NCBI RefSeq assembly: GCF_042646385.1
Contig: NZ_JBHRTO010000002.1
Coordinates: forward strand, 620,001-684,000
Origin: Cypionkella sinensis
Lineage (GTDB): Bacteria > Pseudomonadota > Alphaproteobacteria > Rhodobacterales > Rhodobacteraceae
Direction of reading: 5' to 3'
DNA: 64,000 nt
Made by a program: the position numbers and the translations under genes
The notes under the pieces: model-generated
What the model was told of the DNA's origin: nothing
What the model saw: the letters and a program-made list of their open reading frames with translations, nothing else
Database searches by the model: none
Part shown: in pieces, positions 8,498 to 16,497 of the stretch
Layout: every line of letters begins with the position of its first letter
How positions within the stretch are numbered: position 1 is the first letter of the stretch

Positions 8498-8965
8498 TCA
8501 CCGCTTCGCTTGCCGCACAACCCGCTCTAAAACTTCCAGAAAGCGCGAACGGTCCGCCTTGGAAAATGGCCGCCCGCCGCCTTGCCGAAACGGGTCGGCG
8601 CTGCGCAAATCCTGCATCAGATCTCGCGTCGCCAGCACATTGCCGATATTGGCAGGCGTCAACTCCTCGCCATTGTGCTTGACGACCTTGGCCCCCGCCG
8701 CGACGCATTTCGCCGCCAGCGGAATATCCTCCGTCACCACCACATCGCCCACACCGCAGGCCTCGGCGATCCACTTGTCGGCCTCATCCGGCCCCGCCGC
8801 CACAAACACGCTTTCCACCAGCGGGTTCGCCGATGGCCGGATACCGCCGTTCGAGACCAGAATCATCCGCATCTGATGCCGCGTCGCCACCCGCTCGGCC
8901 TCGGCCTTCACCGGGCAGGCGTCAGCATCAATGAAAATCCGGCCAGCCCCGCTTGATCCAGTCAT
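8498..8965 (-). CDS. YaiI/YqxD family protein (DUF188)
   Basis: 155 residues, the family length. The signature FIDADACPVK is at the N terminus, with NGGIRP, DVVVTEDIPLAAKCVAAGA and a C-terminal basic region following. The fold is PIN-like, so a nuclease role is possible but unproven. The start is the ATG that overlaps the stop of the CAP-domain gene by four bases (ATGA); an upstream in-frame ATG is ignored because this overlap and the conserved beginning fit better. Confidence 0.93.
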   Translation of the reverse strand: MTGSSGAGRIFIDADACPVKAEAERVATRHQMRMILVSNGGIRPSANPLVESVFVAAGPDEADKWIAEACGVGDVVVTEDIPLAAKCVAAGAKVVKHNGEELTPANIGNVLATRDLMQDLRSADPFRQGGGRPFSKADRSRFLEVLERVVRQAKR

Positions 8966-9426
8966 GGAGCGGCAAAAACCTCGACCCAATAGTATTTCAT
9001 CGCATAGCTTTGCCCCTTCAGGGGCTTGTCATCCGGCTGATATACCATCGCAATCCCGGTTTCCCGCAACGCACAATCCAGAATATTCTTGCGATGCCCT
9101 TTGCTGCCCATCCAGCTTTCCATGATCCCGGCAGCAGAAGATTGCCCCGCCCCGATATTCTCGGCCACCTTGCTATAGCTATAGCCCTGCGCCTTGATGC
9201 GGCTCGAGAACTTCGCGCCGTTCTTGCTGGAATGGCTGAAGAAATTCTGCTCGGCCATCGCTTTTGCATGGCCCTTTGCCGCCTTCACCAGTTTGGCATT
9301 CACCGTCAACGCCGAGCAGCCCGCCCCGGCCCGCGCCTTGTTCACCGCCGCCAACACCTGATCTTCCACACCACCGGCCAAGGCCGGAGATGCGATCATC
9401 GCCATCAAAACCGCCGCTTTAAGCAT
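8962..9426 (-). CDS. CAP (SCP/PR1) domain-containing secreted protein
   Basis: 154 residues: a signal peptide (MLKAAVLMAMIASPALAGG), then one CAP domain with NKARAGAGC, a central HSSKNGAKFSSRIKAQGYSY, AENIGAG and a C-terminal HRKNILDC region. The conserved His and Glu residues of CAP proteins are present. Bacterial members are exported with mostly unknown roles. The start at 9426 is preceded by a G-rich stretch and overlaps the end of the S-formylglutathione hydrolase gene by eight bases, so translation is probably coupled. Confidence 0.88.
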   Translation of the reverse strand: MLKAAVLMAMIASPALAGGVEDQVLAAVNKARAGAGCSALTVNAKLVKAAKGHAKAMAEQNFFSHSSKNGAKFSSRIKAQGYSYSKVAENIGAGQSSAAGIMESWMGSKGHRKNILDCALRETGIAMVYQPDDKPLKGQSYAMKYYWVEVFAAP

Positions 9427-10255
9427 TAAGTGCCCCCGCATGAAACGCCACATGTTCTTCCATGAACGTGCTGACAAAGAAATAGCTGTGATCATAGCCC
9501 TTTTGCATCCGAAAACTGCCACCCTGCCGACGCTCAGCCATCGCGCCCGCCAAGGCCTCGGGCTTCAGCAAATCCAGAAACTGATCGCTGGTGCCTTGGT
9601 CAATCAAAATCGGCCCATCAAAGCCGCGCTTTTTCATCAACAGCGTCGTATCATGCGCCGCCCAAGCCGCCTCATCCGGCCCCAGATAGGCACCAAATTG
9701 CTTGCGGCCCCAATCGCTTGCCGTCGGATTGCAGATCGGCGCAAAGGCGGAAACCGAGCGGAACCGCCCCGGAAAGCTCATCGCAATGGTCAGCGCCCCA
9801 TGCCCGCCCATCGAATGCCCGGTGATCGCTTGTGCGGCTTCGGCAATCGGAAACGCCTTGAACAATTCGCGCGGCAGTTCTTCCGTCACATAGTCCCACA
9901 TGCGGAAATTCTTGTCCCACGGGCTTTGCGTCGCGTTCACATAAAACCCCGCGCCCTGCCCCAGATCATAGGCCGCATCGTTAGGAACATCCTCACCCCG
10001 AGGCGACGTATCAGGGAACACCAGCGCAATCCCCACCTCTGCCGCCCACCTTTGCGCGCCCGCCTTCACCATCGCGTTTTCATGCGTGCAGGTCAGCCCC
10101 GACAGATACCACAGCACCGGCACCAGCCCTTCCTCGGCTTCGGCAGGCAGGAACAGCCCAAAGGTCATCTCGGTCCCCGTCGCCGCCGAGGCATGGCTAT
10201 ACACGCCCTGCACGCCGCCAAAAGCCCGGTTTTCTGAAATGGTTTTCATCGTCAT
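9419..10255 (-). CDS. fghA: S-formylglutathione hydrolase
   Basis: 278 residues, the usual length. It hydrolyses S-formylglutathione to formate and glutathione, the last step of glutathione-dependent formaldehyde oxidation in the cytoplasm. The catalytic triad is readable: S148 in GHSMGG, D224 in the GTSDQFLD segment, H256 in GYDHSYFF. LSGLTCTHEN near residue 51 is a family signature. Two in-frame ATGs (10255 and 10249) follow an AAAGGGAT element. The partner formaldehyde dehydrogenase gene is not adjacent. Formaldehyde from the betaine oxygenase encoded at 39570-41888 would feed this pathway. Confidence 0.95.
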   Translation of the reverse strand: MTMKTISENRAFGGVQGVYSHASAATGTEMTFGLFLPAEAEEGLVPVLWYLSGLTCTHENAMVKAGAQRWAAEVGIALVFPDTSPRGEDVPNDAAYDLGQGAGFYVNATQSPWDKNFRMWDYVTEELPRELFKAFPIAEAAQAITGHSMGGHGALTIAMSFPGRFRSVSAFAPICNPTASDWGRKQFGAYLGPDEAAWAAHDTTLLMKKRGFDGPILIDQGTSDQFLDLLKPEALAGAMAERRQGGSFRMQKGYDHSYFFVSTFMEEHVAFHAGALNA

Positions 10256-10278
10256 ATCCCTTTAGTCCGTCTTGAATT

Positions 10279-11205
10279 TCAATGCGTTACAAACGCAATC
10301 ACCGCCGTCACACTCAGCACCGATGCCGCGGTCGAGATCAGGATCGCCGTCGAAACCCGCTGCGGTGCCACCCTGAAATGCTGCGCCAGAATGAACACAT
10401 TTCCCGCCACCGGCAAAGACGCCGCCGCCACCATCACCCCCGCCGCATAACGCTCCACCGGGAAAATCACCAGTGCCGCCAGCCCCACCGCCGCCGGATG
10501 CAGCACCAGCTTGGCAAAACTCAGCCAAGCCGCCACCTCCAGCCGTTCCGCGCTGCGGCCCGCGAGGCTGGCGCCAATCGCAAACAGCGCGCAGGGCGTC
10601 GCCGCAGCCCCAAGCATCGTCATGAATTCATTCACCGGCACCGGCACCGCCCATCCGGTCGCACCCCAAGCCATCCCCAACACCACCGAGACGATCATCG
10701 GGTTTTTCAGCAAGCCCACGGCCAGCACCCGAAAGATGCCCCAAGACATCCGGCCTTCGCGCAGGCCCACCACAAGCAGCGTCAAAACACTGGAAAAAAC
10801 CACCAGATCCACCGCCAGCACCAGCAAAACCGGCCCCACCGCCGCCGGTCCCAGCAGCAGCGTCAGCATCGGAATGCCAAGGAAACCCACATTGCCGATG
10901 ATCCCGGTATGCGCCTCAAACACCGCTTCTTCCGGCTTCGCACCACGCAGCAGCGCCACCCCGGCCACAATGGCCCAGACCAGCGCCGAGGCCAGAAAAT
11001 ACGCCCAGACAAACGCCCAGGAAAACACATCGCCCAAGTCCAGATTGGCCGCAAAGCCGAATAGCATCGCCGACAGCGCAAAGTAGAACACGAATTTCGT
11101 CAGATACGCCGTCGCCTCGGCGCTGAAAAACCGCAGCCGCCCCGCGCCATAGCCAAGGCCAATCACCGCAAAGAACGGCAGAGTTTTCAGCAAAATCGCC
11201 AGCAT
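10279..11205 (-). CDS. AEC family (auxin efflux carrier type) transporter
   Basis: 308 residues and about ten membrane helices. FFAVIGLGYGAGRL in helix 1, HTGIIGNVGFLGIPM in the middle (the conserved NxGFLGxP motif) and KLVLHPAAVG later are typical of the AEC/MdcF group, which moves small organic anions such as malonate or malate. It lies 23 bases upstream of the S-formylglutathione hydrolase gene and may be co-transcribed with it. The substrate is not known. Confidence 0.9.
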   Translation of the reverse strand: MLAILLKTLPFFAVIGLGYGAGRLRFFSAEATAYLTKFVFYFALSAMLFGFAANLDLGDVFSWAFVWAYFLASALVWAIVAGVALLRGAKPEEAVFEAHTGIIGNVGFLGIPMLTLLLGPAAVGPVLLVLAVDLVVFSSVLTLLVVGLREGRMSWGIFRVLAVGLLKNPMIVSVVLGMAWGATGWAVPVPVNEFMTMLGAAATPCALFAIGASLAGRSAERLEVAAWLSFAKLVLHPAAVGLAALVIFPVERYAAGVMVAAASLPVAGNVFILAQHFRVAPQRVSTAILISTAASVLSVTAVIAFVTH

Positions 11206-11310
11206 GCTGCCAGAGTTTCACGCCGCCTGCGCCGACACAAGCCTTTGCGGGCATCTCTGAACAAACTCTTAACGCAAAAAGCTAAAGCATTGATTCAACG
11301 ACATTCCGCC

Positions 11311-11331
11311 GTGGTCCCCAAGCGGGACCAC
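11311..11331 (-). terminator. GGTCCC-type hairpin downstream of mbfA
   Basis: GTGGTCCC, five bases, GGGACCAC, four bases beyond the mbfA stop codon. No T-run follows on the minus strand, so it may stabilise the mRNA end rather than terminate by itself. It is one of three hairpins in the window with the core GGTCCC-N5-GGGACC (others at 17279 and 44988). Confidence 0.5.
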
Positions 11332-11334
11332 GCC

Positions 11335-12312
11335 TCAACCGCCCCCAATCAGCACCCCGGCCGCGAACACCAACGCGCCCCCGACCACCACTTGCAGCGC
11401 CGCCCGCAGGAACGGAGTCTCCATGAACTTGTTCTGAATCCAGGCAATCGCCCACAATTCCACAAACACCACCACCATCGCGATGCTGGTCGCCGTCCAG
11501 AAGTCTGGGATCAGATAGGGCAGTGCATGACCCAAACCGCCCAGCGCGGTCATCACCCCACTCGCCAAGCCCCGCTTGAACGGCGACCCCCGTCCCGACA
11601 GCACCCCGTCATCATGCGCGGCCTCGGTGAACCCCATCGAGATCCCCGCGCCCACACTGGCCGCAAGCCCCACCAGAAACGTCGTCCAGGTGTTCTGGGT
11701 GGCAAAAGCCGTCGCAAAGATCGGCGCGAGGGTCGAGACAGAACCATCCATCAACCCCGCCAGCCCCGGCTGCACCCAGGTCAGGATAAACTGCCGACGC
11801 GCCACCTTATCCTCGCCATCGCGCACCTCCGGCCCCAGCAGATCAGCCTCCAACCCCTCGGCGTGCTGCTCATGCCCCACCTCGGCCGCCGCGAGATCCC
11901 CCAACAATTTCCGCGTCGCCGCATCAGATGTCCGCGCCGCCGCACGGGCATAGAACTCCGCAGCGCTATGCTCCATCGCCCGAGCCTCGTCGCGGATCCG
12001 CTCCAGCCCCAGATTTTCCGTCAGCCAAACCGGCCGCCGCGCATAAAACCCGGCCACATGCTCGCGCCGAATCAACGGTATAACCCCGCCAAACCGACTG
12101 ACATGCAGGTCAATCAACCGCTGCCGATGCCCGTCTTCCTCGGCTGCCATCTCGTCAAACACCGCTGCCGAGGCCGGATATTCCGCCCGCAACCCTTGCG
12201 CAAAGGTCCGGTAAATCCGCGCGTCGTCCTCTTCCGACGAAATCGCAAGCGCCAAGACCTCTTGCTCGGTCAGATCGGCAAAGCGCCTGCGGCTGGAAAT
12301 GTTGAACCCCAT
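11335..12312 (-). CDS. mbfA: Membrane-bound ferritin MbfA (ferritin-like domain + VIT1 domain)
   Basis: 325 residues. The N-terminal half is a rubrerythrin/ferritin-like four-helix domain with diiron ligand motifs (E27/E28 in the first helix, E58 with H62, E115 area in MEHSAAEFY, E144 with H147). The C-terminal half, from about residue 176 (QPGLAGLMDGSVSTLAPIFA), is a VIT1/CCC1-type membrane domain. Known alphaproteobacterial MbfA exports iron and protects from iron and peroxide stress. The ATG at 12312 was chosen because AGGGTG lies eight bases before it; an in-frame GTG at 12321 is the alternative. An Irr box lies immediately upstream. Confidence 0.93.
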   Translation of the reverse strand: MGFNISSRRRFADLTEQEVLALAISSEEDDARIYRTFAQGLRAEYPASAAVFDEMAAEEDGHRQRLIDLHVSRFGGVIPLIRREHVAGFYARRPVWLTENLGLERIRDEARAMEHSAAEFYARAAARTSDAATRKLLGDLAAAEVGHEQHAEGLEADLLGPEVRDGEDKVARRQFILTWVQPGLAGLMDGSVSTLAPIFATAFATQNTWTTFLVGLAASVGAGISMGFTEAAHDDGVLSGRGSPFKRGLASGVMTALGGLGHALPYLIPDFWTATSIAMVVVFVELWAIAWIQNKFMETPFLRAALQVVVGGALVFAAGVLIGGG

Positions 12313-12327
12313 GTCGGTCACACCCTA

Positions 12328-12346
12328 ATTTGGAATGATTCTAAAT
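12328..12346 (-). promoter_or_regulatory. Irr iron-control element (ICE box) of mbfA
   Basis: Read on the minus strand the core is TTTAGAATCATTCCAAA, a near-perfect dyad matching the iron control element bound by Irr in Rhizobiales and Rhodobacterales. It lies 16 bases upstream of the mbfA ATG. In relatives Irr represses mbfA under iron limitation, which fits an iron-export/storage protein. The match is by eye against the known consensus. Confidence 0.85.
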
Positions 12347-12387
12347 ACGCCGATCCCACCCTGCACGCCAAGCCCCAAAATGCAATC

Positions 12388-12403
12388 TGAACCGCTCAGT
12401 TCA
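12388..12403. promoter_or_regulatory. TetR-type operator, copy 1 (TGAAC-N6-GTTCA)
   Basis: TGAACCGCTCAGTTCA, an inverted repeat with perfect 5-base arms. It is the first of three such sites upstream of the secreted-peptide/tetR pair and the one farthest from it; its centre is 33 bases from copy 2. Confidence 0.7.
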
Positions 12404-12420
12404 TTTTTCGCTTGCCAAAC

Positions 12421-12436
12421 TGAACGAATCAGTTCA
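12421..12436. promoter_or_regulatory. TetR-type operator, copy 2 (TGAAC-N6-GTTCA)
   Basis: TGAACGAATCAGTTCA, same arms and spacing as copies 1 and 3. It is 26 bases from copy 3. The ATTTT stretch that follows it also follows copy 1, so the repeated unit is a little longer than the dyad. Confidence 0.7.
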
Positions 12437-12446
12437 TTTTCACTTT

Positions 12447-12462
12447 TGAACCGATGAGTTCA
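12447..12462. promoter_or_regulatory. TetR-type operator, copy 3 (TGAAC-N6-GTTCA)
   Basis: TGAACCGATGAGTTCA. It ends seven bases before the AGGAG ribosome binding site of the peptide gene, so a bound repressor would lie across the transcription start region. Presumed target of the TetR protein encoded at 12625. Confidence 0.7.
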
Positions 12463-12478
12463 GATATAGGAGCCTGAT

Positions 12479-12628
12479 ATGAAACCCTTCGCCGCCGCCC
12501 TGCTGCTGACCCTCGCCGCCGCCACCCAAGCCTCGGCCTTCTCGATGAGCGTCAATCTCCCCGACCTGACCTTTCCGCCATCGACCACCAGCGTCTCGAC
12601 GCAAAACGCAGGCCAACCCGGCAAATGA
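12479..12628 (+). CDS. Small secreted peptide upstream of tetR
   Basis: 49 residues. The first 22 form a clear signal peptide (MKPFAAALLLTLAAATQASA), leaving a mature part of about 28 residues rich in Ser, Thr and Pro (includes PDLTFPPSTTS) without Cys. AGGAG lies six bases before the ATG. Its stop overlaps the possible tetR start by the ATGA arrangement, so the two are probably translated together. I recognise no family. The good ribosome site, signal peptide and coupling support a real gene; the function is unknown. Confidence 0.65.
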   Translation: MKPFAAALLLTLAAATQASAFSMSVNLPDLTFPPSTTSVSTQNAGQPGK

Positions 12629-13308
12629 TCCAACCGCTTGCCCGCCGCCCCCCAGCCGCTATAGATTGCGGCATGGGGGATAGCATGGGTGCCAAGCCGC
12701 AACTGATTGTGAAAGGTCGCAAGTTCGATCAAGTGCTGGAAGGCGCGCGCGTTGTTTTCATGCGCGACGGCTTTGAGCGCGCCTCGGTCGATGACATTGC
12801 GCGAGAGGCTGGCGTATCGAAGGCCACGCTTTACGCCTATTTCCCCGACAAACGCCTGCTTTTCTTGGAAATCGCCAGCACCGAATGTCGCCGTCAGGCC
12901 GATGACGCCGAATCCCATATCGACCCCAACGCGCCCATTGCCGAAGTGCTGCGATTGGCCGCGCAAAAGATCACAGCTTTCATGCTGTCAGATTTCGGCC
13001 AGCGAATCTTTCGCATTGCCGTTGCGGAATCCGAAAACTTCCCTGCCGTGGCGCATCAATTCTACCACTCCGGCCCAAAGCTGGTGCAAGACCGCCTCGC
13101 CGAAATCTTGCGTGCCGCCTGCGAGCGGGGCGAGCTGGTGATCGACGACATCCCCTTCGCCGCCGCCCAGTTCGCGCAACTCTGCAAGGTCGATATCCAA
13201 GACCGGATGATCTTCACCCCCAGCCCCTGCTGCACCGCCGCCGACACCGCCCGCGTCATTGACGGAGCCGTGTCGATGTTCATGGCGCGCTATGGGGGGA
13301 AGGGTTAG
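12625..13308 (+). CDS. TetR/AcrR family transcriptional regulator
   Basis: 227 residues if started at the ATGA overlap, about 211 from the internal ATG at 12673. The N-terminal helix-turn-helix is DGFERASVDDIAREAGVSKA followed by TLYAYFPDKRLLF (about residues 48-81). The C-terminal ligand domain resembles AcrR-type regulators with a TetR_C domain. Three TGAAC-N6-GTTCA sites upstream of the peptide gene suggest autoregulation of the two-gene unit. No efflux pump gene is adjacent, so the wider regulon is unknown. The coding end overlaps the convergent NYN gene by four bases. Confidence 0.9.
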   Translation: MIQPLARRPPAAIDCGMGDSMGAKPQLIVKGRKFDQVLEGARVVFMRDGFERASVDDIAREAGVSKATLYAYFPDKRLLFLEIASTECRRQADDAESHIDPNAPIAEVLRLAAQKITAFMLSDFGQRIFRIAVAESENFPAVAHQFYHSGPKLVQDRLAEILRAACERGELVIDDIPFAAAQFAQLCKVDIQDRMIFTPSPCCTAADTARVIDGAVSMFMARYGGKG

Positions 13309-13970
13309 GGTTTCAGCCGCACCCGCGCGCCTGGCCCCCTTCCGTCGCACACAAACAGATTCGGTCGTGCGGTCAGATAAGCCCTCCAATTGCCCTCGGC
13401 TGTATCACTTATCTTCGTTTGCACGCTCTGCCGTATTCGAGCGTTGAGATCAGCGATAAGCAAACCCGACGCCGCGCCATTGGCCTTGATCGCCTCACAA
13501 ACCAGTATCTCCAGTGGTGAGCGCGCCATAGCAGGGATAACCTTGGAGTTCGATGTGTCGCTCGGCTTTGAATTTTCAACAGGTTTGCGAACCCGCACCA
13601 CCGTTCGCCCGGTTTCGATCAGATATTGGGTCAATGGTTCAAAATCACGATCATCCGAGGCAATGGCGAACGCACTTGCCAGTCCGCGCTGCGCCAAATC
13701 CATCGCCGCCACCGTCAGGTGCATATCTGCCAGGTTCTTTTTGCCCACCCCACTGTCGCAATGCAGCATTTGATAAGCCATGGCTTCCGGCCAGCCCCCC
13801 ACACGCTTTGCATCGCCAAAGACCCGTCGGATCACAACTTCGCCATAGCCTGCCGCCAACGCCTCTAACCGCGCCAGATCTGAATGTGGGAAATTGTCAC
13901 CATCCACGAGGACGGCGACACGCTGCTTGCGCTGCCACATCGGCACAGCCAAAGGCGAAAGATCAGTCAT
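13305..13970 (-). CDS. NYN domain protein (LabA/DUF88-like) with C-terminal OST-HTH-like region
   Basis: 221 residues. The NYN (PIN-like) nuclease domain shows VAVLVDGDNFPHSDLARLE near the N terminus, VIRRVFGDAKRV, and SAFAIASDDRDFEPL with the conserved acidic residues. The last 75 residues (from SPLEILVCEAI to VRLKP) look like an OST-HTH/LOTUS RNA-binding module. Such proteins are thought to be RNases or RNA binders. The ATG at 13970 gives a normal N terminus but lacks a clear ribosome site; a TTG at 14012 is possible. Confidence 0.8.
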   Translation of the reverse strand: MTDLSPLAVPMWQRKQRVAVLVDGDNFPHSDLARLEALAAGYGEVVIRRVFGDAKRVGGWPEAMAYQMLHCDSGVGKKNLADMHLTVAAMDLAQRGLASAFAIASDDRDFEPLTQYLIETGRTVVRVRKPVENSKPSDTSNSKVIPAMARSPLEILVCEAIKANGAASGLLIADLNARIRQSVQTKISDTAEGNWRAYLTARPNLFVCDGRGPGARVRLKP

Positions 13971-14111
13971 CACAGCAACCAAGAAAGTTTGATCGCCTGC
14001 AAGGTCACGCAAGATTGCGGCCCGAATAGGGCGGTCGTGCCGAGCGCGACATCGCTATCCTCGCCGCCCAAACATCTTGGGGGGCAGCCGAGGGCCAAGG
14101 CGGCGGGCCGT

Positions 14112-15377
14112 CTAGCCGTTCTCGCGCAGAACCCCGCCCGCGAGATACAGCGAGCCACAGATCAGCACACGCGCATTGGGTGACGTGGCCGCAATCTTCG
14201 CCAAAGCCCCGGCGACCGAATCCGCCACCACCGCGTCCATCCCCACAGAGGCCGCCGCATCCCGCGTCACCTCGGCCGGAAGCGTGTTCTTCTCACCGGG
14301 GATCGACACCGCATGCAGCCGCGTCACGCAGCCCGCCAAAGGTTCCATATAGCCGCGTACATCCTTGGTGTTCAGCATGCCGCAGATCAGATGCGTCTCG
14401 CGCGAAGGCATCCGTGCGAGGGTCGCCGCCACCGCAGCGCCACCCGCCGGATTGTGCCCGCCATCCAGCCACAACTCTACCCCCGGCGCGCTTTCCACCA
14501 GAGGCCCCACCCGCAGCCGCTGCATCCGCGCCGGCCAATAGGCGCGCGTCACCGCCGCCTCACAAGCCGCCGCATCCTTGCCCAACGCCCGCAGCGCCGC
14601 AATCGCCGCCCCGGCGTTCTGTATCTGAAACGGCCCCGGCAAGTTCGGCAGCGGCAGGTCCAGCAGACCGTTCTCATCCTGATAAATCAGTCGCCCGCGC
14701 TCTTCCCAAGCGCTCCACTGCTGGCCAAACGCCAGCACCGGGCAGCCCAGACGCGCCGCCCGCGCCTCGATCACCGCCATGCCAGCATCTTCCTGCGGGC
14801 CAACCACACAAGGCACACCGCGCTTCAAGATCCCGGCCTTTTCGCCAGCAATCTCGGCCAAAGTCTCACCCAGATATTGCTGGTGGTCGATGGAAACCGG
14901 GGTAATCACCGTCAACACCGGCTTTTCCACCACATTCGTCGCATCCAGCCGCCCGCCCAAACCAACCTCAAGCAGCGTGTAATCCGCAGGCACGCGGCTG
15001 AACGCCAGAAACGCCGCGCAGGTGGTGATCTCGAAAAACGTGATCTCATCCGGGCCATTGGCCTTCACACATTCGTCAAGCAGCGCCGTCAGCGCCTCTT
15101 CCGAAATCAGCTCACCCGCCAGCCTGATCCGTTCGTGAAACCGCGCCAGATGCGGCGAGGTATAGGCATGCACCAGAGACCCCCCCGCCTCTAACCCCGC
15201 GCGGATCATCGCCTGCGTGCTGCCTTTGCCATTGGTGCCCGCGATATGGATCACCGGCGGCACCGACCGTTCGGGGTTGCCCAAGGCGGCCAGCAAACGC
15301 TCCACCCGGTCCATCACAAGGTCGATCACCTTGGGATGCAGCGTCATCATCCGTTCAAGAACCGCGTCAGAACTCAC
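14112..15377 (-). CDS. folC: Bifunctional dihydrofolate / folylpolyglutamate synthase FolC
   Basis: 421 residues, the family length. It adds glutamate to dihydropteroate and to tetrahydrofolates with ATP. The Mur-ligase type P-loop is IAGTNGKGSTQAMI (about residues 45-58); LLEVGLGGRLDATN follows near residue 135 and SIDHQQYLGETLAEIAGEKAGI (in part) near 160; LDGGHNPAG in the C-terminal domain is also characteristic. The start overlaps the accD stop by four bases, the arrangement commonly seen in alphaproteobacteria. Confidence 0.97.
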   Translation of the reverse strand: MSSDAVLERMMTLHPKVIDLVMDRVERLLAALGNPERSVPPVIHIAGTNGKGSTQAMIRAGLEAGGSLVHAYTSPHLARFHERIRLAGELISEEALTALLDECVKANGPDEITFFEITTCAAFLAFSRVPADYTLLEVGLGGRLDATNVVEKPVLTVITPVSIDHQQYLGETLAEIAGEKAGILKRGVPCVVGPQEDAGMAVIEARAARLGCPVLAFGQQWSAWEERGRLIYQDENGLLDLPLPNLPGPFQIQNAGAAIAALRALGKDAAACEAAVTRAYWPARMQRLRVGPLVESAPGVELWLDGGHNPAGGAAVAATLARMPSRETHLICGMLNTKDVRGYMEPLAGCVTRLHAVSIPGEKNTLPAEVTRDAAASVGMDAVVADSVAGALAKIAATSPNARVLICGSLYLAGGVLRENG

Positions 15378-16288
15378 GCTTTTGCCTCGGCAGCCTCAAG
15401 AATCTCGCCCGGCGGCGGCAGATCGCCCTTCACCGCAGGCGATTGGTTCATCAGCATCCGCAGAATCGTCACCAGTTCCTCGCGCAAAGCCTTGCGATGC
15501 GTCACCCGGTCCAGCATGCCGTGGTCGAGCAGATATTCGGCACGCTGAAAGCCCTCGGGCAATTTCTCACGAATGGTCTGCTCAATCACGCGCGGGCCAG
15601 CAAAACAGATCAGCGCGTTCGGCTCGGCAATCTGCACATCGCCCAGCATCGCATAAGAAGCCGTCACCCCGCCCGTCGTCGGATGCGTCAGCACCACGAC
15701 ATAAGGAAGGCCCGCCTCTTTCAGCATCTGCACCGCAACCGTGGTGCGCGGCATCTGCATCAAAGACAGAATCCCCTCCTGCATCCGCGCGCCACCCGCT
15801 GCCGAAAACAGCACCAGCGGCCGCTTCGTCGCCACTGCGCGCTGCGCCGCCGCGATAATCGCGTTGCCGACATACATGCCCATCGAACCGGCCATGAACG
15901 AGAAATCCTGCGCTACGGCAACAATCGGCGTGCGGCCAACTTCGCCTTCAACCACCAGCATCGCTTCGCGCTCGCCCGTCGATTTCTGCGCCGCTTTCAG
16001 GCGATCAGGGTATTTCTTCTGGTCGCGAAAATGCAGCGGGTCCACCACGGGCTCCGGCACCTTCACCTCGACAAACACGCCAACATCGAACAGACCAGTG
16101 AAACGGTCGCGCGGGCTGATCGCCATATGGTGATCGCACGAGGTGCAAACATTCAGATTCGCCGCCAACTCGCGGTGAAACAGCATGGTCCCGCATTCCG
16201 GGCATTTCGTCCAAAGATTCTCGGGCACCTCGCGGCGCGAAAACAGCGAGTTGATCTTGGGGCGGACGTAGTTTGAAATCCAGTTCAT
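15374..16288 (-). CDS. accD: Acetyl-CoA carboxylase carboxyltransferase subunit beta
   Basis: 304 residues. With AccA it transfers the carboxyl group from carboxybiotin to acetyl-CoA, the first step of fatty acid synthesis. The N-terminal zinc ribbon has C29, C32, C48 and C51; the crotonase-like core follows with SAAGGARMQEG and TTGGVTASYAMLGD. The gene is translationally coupled to folC. The upstream 209-base gap holds a copy of the CATCTTGG-type repeat and probably the promoter. Confidence 0.97.
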   Translation of the reverse strand: MNWISNYVRPKINSLFSRREVPENLWTKCPECGTMLFHRELAANLNVCTSCDHHMAISPRDRFTGLFDVGVFVEVKVPEPVVDPLHFRDQKKYPDRLKAAQKSTGEREAMLVVEGEVGRTPIVAVAQDFSFMAGSMGMYVGNAIIAAAQRAVATKRPLVLFSAAGGARMQEGILSLMQMPRTTVAVQMLKEAGLPYVVVLTHPTTGGVTASYAMLGDVQIAEPNALICFAGPRVIEQTIREKLPEGFQRAEYLLDHGMLDRVTHRKALREELVTILRMLMNQSPAVKGDLPPPGEILEAAEAKA

Positions 16289-16400
16289 CGCCTGTCCTGC
16301 GGTAACATCGGTCTATCGTGAGATAGTCCGGGGGGGCCGGAAATGCAATCGCTCCGACGGATGACTGGCACGGCCTCGCCCCTGCGACTGCGGCTTTCAG

Positions 16401-16434
16401 CTTCATCTTGGTCAAAATACTCCCGCCGGAGGCT
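16401..16434 (+). repeat. Dispersed CATCTTGG / ACTCCCGCCGGAGG repeat, copy 1
   Basis: CTTCATCTTGGTCAAAATAC followed by TCCCGCCGGAGGCT. The same unit, in either orientation, occurs at 33957, 44698, 44760, 51795 and 51846. The last part is an imperfect palindrome. It lies between accD and the NYN gene on the minus strand. Confidence 0.75.
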
Positions 16435-16497
16435 CCGGCATCTGTCCCCTGCCAAACCTTGACAGGATTATGGTCTGTCAGGGCCTCCGACCGTCTT

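Noticed and set aside
12460..12966. 168-codon minus-strand frame over the operator/peptide/tetR start
   Set aside because: It has no ribosome site or family features and runs antisense to the well-supported peptide and tetR genes.
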